DNA of 64,000 nt from Denitrobaculum tricleocarpae (GCF_007004665.1 NZ_ML660056.1:310001-374000), one strand, 5' to 3'. Shown: positions 51,661 to 60,354, numbered from the stretch's first letter. Translations and numbers: made by a program. Notes: generated by a model not told the origin, from the sequence alone.

Positions 51661-53418
51661 ATGCCCGGGAAGGTCCTCTTCCTGGCAGCTTTTGTGTGTT
51701 TTTGTAGTGGGGTTTCCGGGGTTTGGGCGGATAACGGCCGTCCGGTCTGCCCTCCCGCAGAAGTTTCGGATTCGGCAGCAGGCGAACGGAACACACTGAC
51801 CCAGAAGCTCCAGGACCGGCTGAAGCCCCTATCGGCGGACTTTTTTCTGGATCCATCGGGACGCGTTCGACCTGACGATGTAACAGACCAGACTTTTGTT
51901 CCGGGCCACTGCATCGCCATTTTCGAAGCCCCGCTTCCGGATCAGGCTCTGTGGCTTCGGTTTACGCTCACGAATGAAGAGGACGAGGCAAAAACCTGGT
52001 TTGTTGCGTTCTTGGAATTCATCTACGACAGAGTCGTCTTGTTCGAAGAAAACGCCGACGGACTTGTGGAAAGGGCGTTGAACGGCCGCAGTCTTCCTGT
52101 AGAGGAGCGCGTAAACACTGCGGTCAAAACGGGCCTGCCGATCACCATCGGTCCAGATGTTACGAAAACCTTCTATCTTCAGATTACAGGGACATTCGCG
52201 CCAAGAATAACACCGGTCATCATGACGCCGGAACTCTTCCAGGACTGGACGATCCTGACGCTTATCATGACAGCCGTGTTCCTGGGGTATGTCGGCGCCA
52301 TTACGCTTTTCTGCGTCATTCTGTTTCGCCACGTCGAGGCACGCTTTTACCAATTCTACGCCATAAACATGGCCTGCTTTTTCATATTTTCCTTCATCTA
52401 CGATGGATGGCTCAGCCGTTTCCTGGATGTGACTCTGCCAGTGACGAGCGTCATGCCGTTTGCAGAGTCCATCGCCGGACTGGGCGTTCTGGCCAATATT
52501 CAGTACTGCCGCGTGCTCTTGAAGATCGACAGAAGTAGACCTGGTGAGTGGCGCCTTTTGTGGCTTTTGTCGGGTCTGACGCTCGTGACGACATGTCTGT
52601 CGGCAATTGATCCCTGGAGGTTATCCACGCCCCTGCATCTGACTTATTTTGTCTGCCCTCTGGCTCTTCTCGCCGTAGCGCTCAAAAGGGTCCGTGAAGG
52701 CCTGCCGCAGGCGACAGCCGTATCCGGTGCGCTCCTGTCACTCACCCTTGGCCTTTCGGTAGCCGTCTATTTCTTTGCCTTTCCGCTTGAGATCACGCGG
52801 GCCGCTTTTGCTTATGAGCTTATTCTGCTGCGGCCTATCACCTGGGGTTACTATCTCGCGATCATGGGAGAGACCACGTTTATGATGCTGGCGATTTCGA
52901 CCATGGTGAGGGCGACCCGAGAACAGGAGCAGGCGGCTTTGGCGGAGTCCGCGCTGCTGCGGCGTGACGTCACCGCGGCCGAGGCCAAACACGAGGAAAT
53001 TCTGAAGGTCGCCAACACACAGATTGAGGCTCTCAAAGCCAGTTTGCGCGACAACCCGGAACGAAAAACGATGCCGTCCGCGGAGCAACGCATGGCGGAC
53101 CAGGCGACCGAGTGTGTTCTTGATCATGTCTCCGAGGAGGGGTTTGGCGCCCGGGAACTGGCAGAAGCTCTGGGTATGAGCCAGAAAACTCTGGGCCGAC
53201 GCCTCAAGGAGACCCACGGATTGACGACGGCCGCATTTGTCCGCTCGATCCGCTTGAAATTTGCCCGCGATCTCATTCTGCTGCGTCAACATCATACGAT
53301 TACGGAAATCGCCTACGCGGCCGGTTTTTCCAGCGGAGGGCATTTCGCCAAGGTTTACCGCGAAGAGTTCGGCGAGACGCCGAGCGAAACCTTCAAGCTT
53401 CAACAGGAAGAGCAGTAG
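51661..53418 (+). CDS. Membrane-bound AraC-family regulator with 7TMR-DISM sensor
   Basis: A 585-residue protein from the ATG at 51661, which gives a clean signal peptide (M-P-G-K-V-L-F-L-A-A-F). A periplasmic beta-rich domain of about 130 residues (A-L-W-L-R-F-T-L-T-N-E-E-D-E-A-K-T-W) fits 7TMR-DISMED2. Seven membrane helices follow (V-F-L-G-Y-V-G-A-I-T-L-F through F-M-M-L-A-I-S-T-M), then a coiled coil (E-Q-E-Q-A-A-L-A-E-S through I-E-A-L-K-A-S-L). A C-terminal AraC helix-turn-helix is complete: L-A-E-A-L-G-M-S-Q-K-T-L-G-R-R, then I-T-E-I-A-Y-A-A-G-F-S-S-G-G-H-F-A-K-V-Y-R. Such DISM proteins usually end in a kinase or GGDEF domain. Starts at 51613 and 51592 (GTG) are also possible. Confidence 0.93.
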   Translation: MPGKVLFLAAFVCFCSGVSGVWADNGRPVCPPAEVSDSAAGERNTLTQKLQDRLKPLSADFFLDPSGRVRPDDVTDQTFVPGHCIAIFEAPLPDQALWLRFTLTNEEDEAKTWFVAFLEFIYDRVVLFEENADGLVERALNGRSLPVEERVNTAVKTGLPITIGPDVTKTFYLQITGTFAPRITPVIMTPELFQDWTILTLIMTAVFLGYVGAITLFCVILFRHVEARFYQFYAINMACFFIFSFIYDGWLSRFLDVTLPVTSVMPFAESIAGLGVLANIQYCRVLLKIDRSRPGEWRLLWLLSGLTLVTTCLSAIDPWRLSTPLHLTYFVCPLALLAVALKRVREGLPQATAVSGALLSLTLGLSVAVYFFAFPLEITRAAFAYELILLRPITWGYYLAIMGETTFMMLAISTMVRATREQEQAALAESALLRRDVTAAEAKHEEILKVANTQIEALKASLRDNPERKTMPSAEQRMADQATECVLDHVSEEGFGARELAEALGMSQKTLGRRLKETHGLTTAAFVRSIRLKFARDLILLRQHHTITEIAYAAGFSSGGHFAKVYREEFGETPSETFKLQQEEQ

Positions 53419-53437
53419 CAGTTCCTGCGGCTGGGAG

Positions 53438-53944
53438 TCAGGGCTGCCGGGCCGTCAGATCGAGTGACATGAGGTGGTATTTCCTGCGCGCTTGAAAGCG
53501 ATGCCGTTCATAAAACCGCTGTGCACCGAAATTGTGGTTGTCGACTTCCAGGTGAAGGGCGGCGATGCCTGTACTCGCAAGCTGGGTGGTGACCTCGCGG
53601 ATCACAAGACTGCCGATCCCCCTGCCCCGCACGGTCTCTTTTAAGAACAGCTCATCGATGAAAGCATCACGTCCGGCAAACTCGATCGAGTAACCAAAAC
53701 AGATCGCGATGTAACCGATCCGTTCTTCCAGGTCATGGACGAACCAGACTTCACCGAGGGAGCGATCTGCGAGCAGTCGTGATAATGCGCTACGCCTGCG
53801 GTCTTCCGGCATATCGATCCGCTCGAAAGCATGGTACTCGGCCACCAGGCTGCTGAGCGCATCCAGATCATCAGGGCCGGCCCTGATCAGGTCGATGGCC
53901 TCTGGGACGACCCGTTCGGCTCCACCGAGCGGAACTTCAGGCAC
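53438..53944 (-). CDS. GNAT family N-acetyltransferase
   Basis: About 168 residues from the GTG at 53944; the frame is open further to 54016, inside the previous gene. It has the acetyl-CoA motif R-G-R-G-I-G-S-L-V-I-R preceded by the strand D-A-F-I-D-E-L-F-L, and L-H-L-E-V-D-N-H-N-F-G-A-Q-R-F-Y-E-R-H-R-F near the C-terminus. This is a typical GNAT domain. The GTG is chosen because GGAAG lies 6 bases before it and it overlaps the preceding stop by 8 bases, giving coupling. Substrate is unknown. Confidence 0.88.
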   Translation of the reverse strand: MPEVPLGGAERVVPEAIDLIRAGPDDLDALSSLVAEYHAFERIDMPEDRRRSALSRLLADRSLGEVWFVHDLEERIGYIAICFGYSIEFAGRDAFIDELFLKETVRGRGIGSLVIREVTTQLASTGIAALHLEVDNHNFGAQRFYERHRFQARRKYHLMSLDLTARQP

Positions 53945-54554
53945 AGCCGGCTTCCAGTCTGGCCTGGTCAATGAAAGCCTCGAAGCTGGCGATACCCGGT
54001 GGCAGTTCGGGATCATGCTCGGGACGCCGCGTTTTCTCGGCCCTGTAGGCGGTTAAACTGCGGTCAAACGCCGAACAGGCCTCGCGCGTGCGGTTTGATA
54101 GGGCGTAGTTCACACCGATGTTGTACTCCAGGTGACTCACCAAGGCATAGTCTTCCAACTCCTGCTGTATAGCACGAGCGCGTTCGAAATAGGCACTGGA
54201 CTTGTCCGCGGTTGTGACGTCCAGTTTTCTTTCTTCGGTGTTTTGTCTGCCGAGAATTGTACCGTCGCCGTAAATCCGAATCAGAAAAGCCGTTCGGCGA
54301 TAGGCTTCTGCAACGCCCTCTTGATCCTTTTCTGCAGAAAAGAGTTCTGCCGCCTCGCTCATAAGCTGCCGCGCTTTTGCAATGCGGCCTGAAGACTGCA
54401 TGTCTTCTGCCTGTGCGAGCTTTTTATTTGGATCCGAAGTCGCGACGACCCCCACACCCGAACAGGCGGAAAGCATCATCAGGAATGAAACACAAAGGGC
54501 AATCAGGCGCGATGTGTGAACGGCGGTGTAAGGCCGATGAAGTCTGCGGAACAT
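53937..54554 (-). CDS. Uncharacterised lipoprotein with helical, TPR-like body
   Basis: A 205-residue protein. The N-terminus R-L-I-A-L-C-V-S-F-L-M-M-L-S-A-C is a lipoprotein signal with lipobox L-S-A-C. The body is mostly helical, with repeated A/E-rich helices (A-K-A-R-Q-L-M-S-E-A-A-E-L-F, A-Y-F-E-R-A-R-A-I-Q-Q-E) and N-I-G-V-N-Y-A-L-S-N-R-T-R-E-A-C, spaced as in tetratricopeptide repeats. Likely a periplasmic scaffold protein; no family name is certain. It overlaps the GNAT gene start by 8 bases, so both are in one operon. Confidence 0.75.
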   Translation of the reverse strand: MFRRLHRPYTAVHTSRLIALCVSFLMMLSACSGVGVVATSDPNKKLAQAEDMQSSGRIAKARQLMSEAAELFSAEKDQEGVAEAYRRTAFLIRIYGDGTILGRQNTEERKLDVTTADKSSAYFERARAIQQELEDYALVSHLEYNIGVNYALSNRTREACSAFDRSLTAYRAEKTRRPEHDPELPPGIASFEAFIDQARLEAGCA

Positions 54555-54628
54555 CACGACAGTATTCTCAAAGCCCGAGGCGATTACAACCTCAAGGAGA
54601 TACGCCGAGCAGTTATTTCTTAAAAAAG

Positions 54629-55093
54629 TTAAAGCGAGGTGACCCGGACTTCATTGTGAAGGATCATACTGATCAGGCGCAGCAGATAGGTACGCCGATT
54701 ATCGTCTTCCATCATATGAATCCCGATATCACCACCCGTTTGCCAAGCCAGTTTGCCGCGCATGGTGCCGGCGGTCGGATGATCTATGGCAACTTCACTT
54801 CCGGGCGGCAGGTCATGGTCAAAGTGCAGGCGGAAACCGCCCAGAGAGACGTCAACAAGCTCAACATCTTCGAAATTATCGTGTCCGGAAACCTGAAGAG
54901 TAATACTGGCTGGGGATTCGAGCATGAATCGCTGCCAGGAACGCCGGTCATCAATGGAGCTGTCTTCGGCAGAGCTGTCGTGCGCAGAGCTGTCGTGCGC
55001 AGAACTGCCACGCGGGCCGGGTTTTTCGGATGCCAGATCTTTCGACGCGGCATTACTGAAACGCATGTCGGCTGCGGAATTGACCTGTGCCAT
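54629..55093 (-). CDS. PilZ-domain protein with Ser/Asp-rich repeat linker
   Basis: A 154-residue protein. A low-complexity linker with the five-residue repeat S-S-A-H-D precedes a PilZ domain. That domain has the arginine-containing D-D-R-R-S-W-Q-R-F-M and V-D-V-S-L-G-G-F-R-L, matching R-x-x-x-R and D-x-S-x-x-G, the cyclic di-GMP ligands. These residues look intact here, in contrast to the PilZ-like protein at 10258. GGGGAAAATCC gives a good ribosome binding site. It is monocistronic between lipoprotein genes. Confidence 0.88.
   Translation of the reverse strand: MAQVNSAADMRFSNAASKDLASEKPGPRGSSAHDSSAHDSSAEDSSIDDRRSWQRFMLESPASITLQVSGHDNFEDVELVDVSLGGFRLHFDHDLPPGSEVAIDHPTAGTMRGKLAWQTGGDIGIHMMEDDNRRTYLLRLISMILHNEVRVTSL
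54958..55002 (-). repeat. 15-bp tandem repeat, three copies plus a degenerate fourth
   Basis: Three 15-bp units (54958-54972, 54973-54987, 54988-55002) encode the S-S-A-(H/E)-D repeats of the PilZ protein linker. Copies 2 and 3 are identical. Because the unit is a multiple of three, gain or loss of copies keeps the frame. Confidence 0.8.
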
Positions 55094-55243
55094 GGATTTT
55101 CCCCAAAAAGCCTAAAAAGCTCCAGGAAGACCTTGGCAGAATGTGGTTAATCAATAGTTAACAAGTCTGATTGCACCGTAACAACTTGTAAACACGAGAT
55201 TTTGTATCCGAACTTTGTCAGAATCGACGTCTCGTCCGCTTTT

Positions 55244-55825
55244 TCAATTTCCCGACTGCAGCCTGGTCAAAAGGGCTTCGAAGGTCGTTTGATCGCGCTT
55301 GAGGACAAATGGCAAAGTGTCACTGGACAGATCGAAACTGTCCTCCTGCCGGATTTCGGTGATGGTTTCCGCATAATTGGACAACAGATCACAGGTCAGG
55401 TTATCGCCGGTTGCGCCGGTGACGAAATCGCGGCTCGCGCGGCTGTAGCTGAAACAGATTTCATACTTTTCGCGCCACCGGCGGACTGTCCAGCTTCCAG
55501 ACACAAGGCGCCGGTTTCCGGGAAACCACAAATACGTGCGCCCGTTTTCCGCCAGATATTCGACCTGCGTGCCCGGACCGGGCGTTTCGTTGCAGACCGG
55601 GTAATAGTACTGACCGGTCTGATGAAGAGTGCAATCCCTGTAGACGTCGACGAATGTCATCACCGTTCGTCCCGCCAGATGACTGCGCGCTTCTTCGACA
55701 GGCATCTTGTAGATGGCATAAATCGGCGGTCCGAAGACTTCACTTTGATAGCTGCAGGCGCCGAGAAGCAGGCCAAGTCCGACAAACGAAGATAATACTC
55801 TGATCATGTCAGTTCTCGAGTACAT
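55244..55825 (-). CDS. Uncharacterised lipoprotein
   Basis: A 193-residue protein. The signal M-I-R-V-L-S-S-F-V-G-L-G-L-L-L-G-A-C ends in a lipobox. The mature part has four further cysteines (in R-D-C-T-L, P-V-C-N-E, E-I-C-F-S and L-T-C-D-L), so two disulfides are possible. W-F-P-G-N-R-R-L-V-S-G-S-W resembles sections of small envelope lipoproteins. ATG 55825, preceded by GAGG, is preferred; a second in-frame ATG lies at 55807. No family is recognised. Confidence 0.75.
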   Translation of the reverse strand: MYSRTDMIRVLSSFVGLGLLLGACSYQSEVFGPPIYAIYKMPVEEARSHLAGRTVMTFVDVYRDCTLHQTGQYYYPVCNETPGPGTQVEYLAENGRTYLWFPGNRRLVSGSWTVRRWREKYEICFSYSRASRDFVTGATGDNLTCDLLSNYAETITEIRQEDSFDLSSDTLPFVLKRDQTTFEALLTRLQSGN

Positions 55826-55867
55826 CAATCCTCAGGGTAGCATCGAAAATTCCAAGAAACGGGAGCT

Positions 55868-56452
55868 CTAGTCTGCATTGGCGACAGCGATCTCGATGGC
55901 TTCGATCCAAGCGGCAATCCGGTTTTGGTTCACGCCGAAGTCCTTACGTCCGTAAACCGCCCGACCATAGATCGCGAGGGTCGAGCTTCCTTCGCCGGTT
56001 TCAATAATGCGGAGCGTGACCAGATCAGGAAACTTCAGATGACGGGTGGTTGCAATGTAATCCCATTGCATCGCCGGTTCGGCGGCCAGGCCCGCGGACT
56101 CGGAAGGCTGAAGTATTGCGGGCCGCTCGCGATCGTCCGGGCGCACACCTTCCGTAGCTTCAACGATCCGGCGGACAATGGGAGCGAGTTGAGCTGCGGG
56201 AATTTCATAGCGCGGACTCTCTCTATCAAAGGCCCGTTTTTCACAAAACCCTTCCGGACAGAGAAGAAAACTGTTTGGCTTATCGCGCGGCTCAAGTGCC
56301 GCGAAATCTATACGCTCCAGGGGTGGAGCTCCGAATAACACAGCCCAGGTATTTTCACGGCCGATAATGGCCATCACAATTGCCAAAGCGAGAACCGAGG
56401 CCGCCAAGATGCCGAGCAGCCACTTGAGGCCGGTTACGAGAATGTTGATCAT
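55868..56452 (-). CDS. DUF1499 family membrane-anchored protein
   Basis: A 194-residue protein from the ATG at 56452, which has AAGGACAG just before it. A hydrophobic helix near the N-terminus (L-K-W-L-L-G-I-L-A-A-S-V-L-A-L-A) anchors it. The soluble part has the DUF1499 pattern P-N-S-F-L-L-C-P-E-G-F-C, then L-K-F-P-D-L-V-T-L-R-I-I-E, S-T-L-A-I-Y-G-R-A-V-Y-G and D-F-G-V-N-Q-N-R-I-A-A-W. DUF1499 is an uncharacterised proteobacterial family. It is divergent from the small gene and protease. Confidence 0.88.
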   Translation of the reverse strand: MINILVTGLKWLLGILAASVLALAIVMAIIGRENTWAVLFGAPPLERIDFAALEPRDKPNSFLLCPEGFCEKRAFDRESPRYEIPAAQLAPIVRRIVEATEGVRPDDRERPAILQPSESAGLAAEPAMQWDYIATTRHLKFPDLVTLRIIETGEGSSTLAIYGRAVYGRKDFGVNQNRIAAWIEAIEIAVANAD

Positions 56453-56736
56453 CTGTCCTTGTTCGCCGTCGGGTCTATTCAGCGTCGTCGTATTCTGCCG
56501 AATGCGGTTGTTTTGATGGTTTACAGCAGGCTGGCACCGCTCACGCAAGCCCGAAGCCGTGGACTCCCTGGTCGCGCTTGTAACAAGAATGAGGCGGGAC
56601 GCTTTATTCCTTTGATTTTACTTAAAAATATTCGCACTTTGTTAAAAAAATTTGTTTGCTTACAAATTATGGTTAAGGCCTTTGAAGCTGTTTGCATAAG
56701 ACTCTGGGATGTGTCGAGGCCTCATTGGATTCCATC
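56453..56736. other. Divergent intergenic region
   Basis: About 280 bases between DUF1499 (minus) and the short upstream frame of the protease gene (plus). The middle is AT-rich with runs of A and T near 56630-56665 and must hold both promoters, but I could not pick a clear pair of boxes. Confidence 0.35.
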
Positions 56737-56898
56737 ATGGGTTTATCGAGTCTTGCGGACTTGACGGAAGGGACGTCTGTCCAAATCTGTTGTAGGGTGA
56801 GGCCTGCTGACATGCCGGATCCGGTGCCGGACAGTCTAATTGTCAGTTTGAAACTCGCGTATAAACGATGTAACAGCGGCAAGTCAGAGACGTTATGA
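56737..56898 (+). CDS. Possible small gene overlapping the protease start
   Basis: From the ATG at 56737 a 53-residue frame (M-G-L-S-S-L-A-D-L-T-E-G) ends at TGA 56896-56898, overlapping the protease ATG by 4 bases. The last part D-P-V-P-D-S-L-I-V-S-L-K-L-A-Y-K-R is helical and basic. No family is recognised and no good ribosome binding site is seen, so only the tight overlap supports it. Confidence 0.35.
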   Translation: MGLSSLADLTEGTSVQICCRVRPADMPDPVPDSLIVSLKLAYKRCNSGKSETL

Positions 56899-57662
56899 GC
56901 GCACCTCAACCCAATCGCCATGAGGATCAGGAACCGCCGCGGCGTGGTCTGTCCGGGCTTGCGATCATCCTTATTGTCGTGCTTGGCGGCGCGCTGGCGC
57001 TTTACTATCTGACCCAGAGCTTCCCCGGGGCCCTTTCAAACCAGGATGAGCAGATCTCCCTGGTTTATCTCTCGGCACTGGGCCTCGCGATCCTGGTTTC
57101 CGCATTCAGCGTCCGGCGCCTTGGGAAATCCGATCTGGCCCGCTATCTGCGTTATGCAGTGCTTTGGGGCGTTATCTTTATCGTCCTGGCCGGCGGTTAT
57201 AGTTATCGCTACGAACTCCAATCCTTTGGACAGCGGATCATGAGCGGCCTCGTGCCGGGCTATGGCAGTGAGACCGGCCCCAATGAAGTCACTTACAGCC
57301 GAGCCCGTGACGGTCACTTTTACGTTGATGCGGAGTCCCGCCGGGTCCCCATTCGCTTCCTTGTCGATACAGGTGCTTCGCTCGTTGTGCTGAGCCCGGG
57401 CGATGCGCAGAGACTCGGGTTCGATTTGACCAAAGTGAGATTCGACCAGATTTTCGAGACAGCCAATGGAACTGTCAGAGGTGCCAGCGCTGTATTGAAC
57501 GAACTTTGGATCGGCGACCGGAGGCTCCGGAACGTGCGGGTCTCGATCAACGAAGCCCCGATGTCCAACTCTTTGCTGGGCATGAGCTTTCTTCGACAGC
57601 TCGAGAGTTACGAGGTCCGCGGCGATCTCCTCTATCTCCGCTGGGCGCCAAACCCCGGCTAA
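56895..57662 (+). CDS. Membrane-anchored retropepsin-like aspartic protease (TIGR02281 type)
   Basis: A 255-residue protein. Two hydrophobic helices at residues 20-42 and 57-75 and a third near 90-110 anchor it. A soluble C-terminal domain carries F-L-V-D-T-G-A-S-L-V-V, the aspartic protease D-T-G-A-S motif, and later S-N-S-L-L-G-M-S-F-L-R-Q, the family hallmark. Single-domain retropepsin-like proteases of this type act as homodimers. Targets are unknown. Convergent with the metallophosphoesterase gene. Confidence 0.9.
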   Translation: MSAPQPNRHEDQEPPRRGLSGLAIILIVVLGGALALYYLTQSFPGALSNQDEQISLVYLSALGLAILVSAFSVRRLGKSDLARYLRYAVLWGVIFIVLAGGYSYRYELQSFGQRIMSGLVPGYGSETGPNEVTYSRARDGHFYVDAESRRVPIRFLVDTGASLVVLSPGDAQRLGFDLTKVRFDQIFETANGTVRGASAVLNELWIGDRRLRNVRVSINEAPMSNSLLGMSFLRQLESYEVRGDLLYLRWAPNPG

Positions 57663-57719
57663 TGAACTCGTCGAAGAAAATGCTGTTGCCGTTCAGTTTC
57701 AGCCCCTTGTCAGCTCCAT

Positions 57720-58529
57720 TTATTGATGTCCGGTGAAGGGGTACGGCCCCTCATACCGTCCGACAGGAATCATGTGGGAGACGAAGCCGTCACGCCATTC
57801 GTGCAGCATGAAACCACCGGGCTCTATGGTCAGACTGTTCGCTGCATCAGGGATCTGGTTCAAAGTTACGGCATGGGAGGTTCCGGGAGCGATCTGGCAC
57901 ATCACGCCACCGAGCATCGCCGTCACGCTGCGATGCAGATGACCGCAGATCACCCTGACTTCATCTTCGTGTGCGTTGAGGATCTCTCTCAAGGGGCCGC
58001 TCTCCCGCAGGTTTTGTCTGTCCATCGCGTCTACTCCGGCCTTGACCGGCGGATGATGGAGCCCGACGAGAGCGGGTTTTTTCCCGAGCTCTGAAAGCGC
58101 GGCCTGCAAAAACCGCAGGGTTTTCGCGCTGAGATCGCCGTAGGGGCGCCCCTCGACCTGGCTGTCCAGTCCAATAAGGGCGAAGTCCTCGAAATCGCTG
58201 ATCCAGTTCATCGGACCGCTCTCGGAAATCCAGCTGCGGTCAGGAAAACAGCGGCGTATGTTGTCTGCGCAGTCGTGGTTGCCGGGGATGACCCGGTAGG
58301 GAGTTTTCAGCGCGGACATGATTCTCAAAAAATGCCGGTACTCCGCCTCCCCGCCGGCGTCGGTTAGATCCCCGGTGACAATGGTCATGTCCACGGGACC
58401 AATGACGGGGAGCATCCGATTAATGGTTTCGATCGTTGCGGCCAGTGCGGCTGCGGTATCGACTTTTCCATAGGCGAGAGAGCCTTCGGGAATGATGTGC
58501 GTGTCGGTAAACTGGATGATCTTGGTCAT
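57720..58529 (-). CDS. Metallophosphoesterase (CpdA/GpdQ-like phosphodiesterase)
   Basis: A 269-residue calcineurin-type metal enzyme. Its metal-binding motifs are F-T-D-T-H-I, V-T-G-D-L-T-D-A-G-G, I-P-G-N-H-D, V-G-L-H-H-P-P and I-C-G-H-L-H-R. The group includes cAMP phosphodiesterase CpdA and glycerophosphodiesterase GpdQ. Its start overlaps the ABC ATPase stop by 4 bases, so it is the last gene of the importer operon. That makes hydrolysis of an imported phosphodiester the likely job, but the substrate is inferred only from context. Confidence 0.92.
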   Translation of the reverse strand: MTKIIQFTDTHIIPEGSLAYGKVDTAAALAATIETINRMLPVIGPVDMTIVTGDLTDAGGEAEYRHFLRIMSALKTPYRVIPGNHDCADNIRRCFPDRSWISESGPMNWISDFEDFALIGLDSQVEGRPYGDLSAKTLRFLQAALSELGKKPALVGLHHPPVKAGVDAMDRQNLRESGPLREILNAHEDEVRVICGHLHRSVTAMLGGVMCQIAPGTSHAVTLNQIPDAANSLTIEPGGFMLHEWRDGFVSHMIPVGRYEGPYPFTGHQ

Positions 58530-59560
58530 GGATGGGCTGTATCTTCCGTTAATAGCATCAAGGCTTCGGGTGCAATTCTCAGCTTGACGCGCTCGCCAGG
58601 CTTCGGTGCGCTCGCGCCGGGGTGGAGTGAAAACAGAAGTGTGCCGGTCACACCACTCAAACCGATTCGATAGTGGGTTCCCAGAAAAGTCACGCTTTCG
58701 ACCCGGCCGGAGAGTTGACCGTCATCGGCAATACAAACGTCCTCCGCACGCACATAGACCGCTCGGCCTGTACCATCATCAGGCAACGAAAGCTGGCCGC
58801 CCTCGAGGCTTAGCGTCCTCCCCTGCTCGACCTTGCCCAGACGCATGGCGTTACCCACAAATCTGGCCACGAACGGTGAACCCGCATTCCGGTAGAGGTT
58901 TTCCGGGCTCCCGATCTGCTCGATCCGGCCATCCGACATCACCGCGACCCGGTCCGCTATAGCCATCGCCTCGTTCTGGTCATGCGTTACAAAAATGGCG
59001 GTTATCCCAAATCTGCGGAGAAGATCGGACAGCTCGTCGCGCAGACTGTCACGAAGCGCGGCGTCCAGGGCAGACAACGGTTCATCCAGCAAAAGCAGTC
59101 GTGGCCGGGGGGCAAAGGCCCGGGCCAGGGCCACCCGCTGCCGCTGGCCGCCGGACAAGGCGGTTACGGCGCGATTGGCCAGAGGAGTGAGACGGCAGAG
59201 CGTCAGCACTTCCTCCACTCTTTGGTCAATCTCCGCTCTGGGCCGCTTCTGCATTTTCAGCCCGTAGGCAATGTTGGTGCGAACCGACATATTGGGAAAG
59301 AGCGCGTAGGACTGGAACACCATACCAACGTTGCGTTTTTCGACAGGCAGACGGGTGACATTGTCGCTGCCGAACCAGACCTCGGTCCCTTCATCAGGTT
59401 TTTCCAGGCCCGCGATGATCCGCAACAGAGTTGTCTTGCCGCAGCCGGACGGCCCTAACAGAGAGACGATCTCGCCGGTTTCGATGACGAGATCGCTGGG
59501 CAGCAGCGCCCTTGTTCCGTCGGGGTAGGTTTTCGACGCGTTCTTCAAACTGAGTGTCAT
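58526..59560 (-). CDS. ABC transporter ATP-binding protein
   Basis: A 344-residue nucleotide-binding subunit. It has Walker A G-P-S-G-C-G-K-T-T-L, the signature L-S-G-G-Q-R-Q-R-V-A-L-A-R-A, Walker B L-L-L-L-D-E-P-L-S-A-L-D-A and the H-loop F-V-T-H-D-Q-N-E-A-M-A. A C-terminal TOBE-type regulatory domain follows. This is the PotA/MalK/AfuC-like importer type. The start at 59560 overlaps the permease stop by 4 bases (ATGA); the frame is open upstream to 59593 inside the permease gene. Confidence 0.94.
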   Translation of the reverse strand: MTLSLKNASKTYPDGTRALLPSDLVIETGEIVSLLGPSGCGKTTLLRIIAGLEKPDEGTEVWFGSDNVTRLPVEKRNVGMVFQSYALFPNMSVRTNIAYGLKMQKRPRAEIDQRVEEVLTLCRLTPLANRAVTALSGGQRQRVALARAFAPRPRLLLLDEPLSALDAALRDSLRDELSDLLRRFGITAIFVTHDQNEAMAIADRVAVMSDGRIEQIGSPENLYRNAGSPFVARFVGNAMRLGKVEQGRTLSLEGGQLSLPDDGTGRAVYVRAEDVCIADDGQLSGRVESVTFLGTHYRIGLSGVTGTLLFSLHPGASAPKPGERVKLRIAPEALMLLTEDTAHP

Positions 59561-60348
59561 GCCGAAATCCTCTGCGCACGATTGGAGGCCCATTGCATAG
59601 CCGTCAGCAGCGGCACGATCATGACGAAGAATATGAGCGTGTAGGCCGAGGCAATTTCCAACCGCATCGAGGCGTAGCTGTCTGCCAGCCCGACCGGTAA
59701 GGTTTTCAGATAGGGCGTATGAAGCATCCAGGTGAGATTGAATTCACCGATCGAGAGCGTGACCACCGTCAAAGCGCCGGCCAGAATGCCGGGCATGGCG
59801 TTGGGCACGACAACATCGCAAAACCGCCGCAGAGATCCCGCTCCAAGAGTCGCAGCCCCCTCCTCCAGGGTTTTGAGATCGATCGCGGCCAGCACGGCGA
59901 GCACCGAACGCACCATGAAGGGCAGCGTGTAAAGGACGTGACCCACGAGAATAAAACTCCAGGACGTCCGGAAGCCCTGCATGGTGCCGTAGAGTTGCAG
60001 CAGCGCAAGTGCGAGCGCGAGCCCGGGAACAGCCAAAGGCAGGGAGATGAATTCCTCCAGAATTCGTGAGATCCAGCCCGGATTCTTTGCCAGCGCGTAG
60101 GCCGCCGGCACACCGATGATGATGGTGCAGACCAGACAGGAGAGCGCTAGCCAGATCGAGAGAAAGACGCTGTCGGCATAAAGCTCCCAGACCTTCCAGA
60201 GCCACTTCAAGGTCAGTCCGGAAGACACCCCTTTAAAGTAATTGACCGTCAGGCCCGCAAGAACCGACTGGATGGCCGGTACAAGCAAAAAGGCACAAGC
60301 CAAAAGAGTAATCGCAAGCTGAAGGACCTTGATGATGGAAAACCGCAT
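59557..60348 (-). CDS. ABC transporter permease
   Basis: A 263-residue inner-membrane protein with about six helices. It carries the conserved E-E-G-A-A-T-L-G-A-G-S-L-R-R-F-C-D-V-V-V-P loop, the EAA motif that contacts the ATPase. The family is that of spermidine/putrescine, iron or phosphonate-type importers. Coupled to the ATPase by 4-base overlap and 6 bases after the other permease. Confidence 0.93.
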   Translation of the reverse strand: MRFSIIKVLQLAITLLACAFLLVPAIQSVLAGLTVNYFKGVSSGLTLKWLWKVWELYADSVFLSIWLALSCLVCTIIIGVPAAYALAKNPGWISRILEEFISLPLAVPGLALALALLQLYGTMQGFRTSWSFILVGHVLYTLPFMVRSVLAVLAAIDLKTLEEGAATLGAGSLRRFCDVVVPNAMPGILAGALTVVTLSIGEFNLTWMLHTPYLKTLPVGLADSYASMRLEIASAYTLIFFVMIVPLLTAMQWASNRAQRISA

Positions 60349-60354
60349 GCGCTT

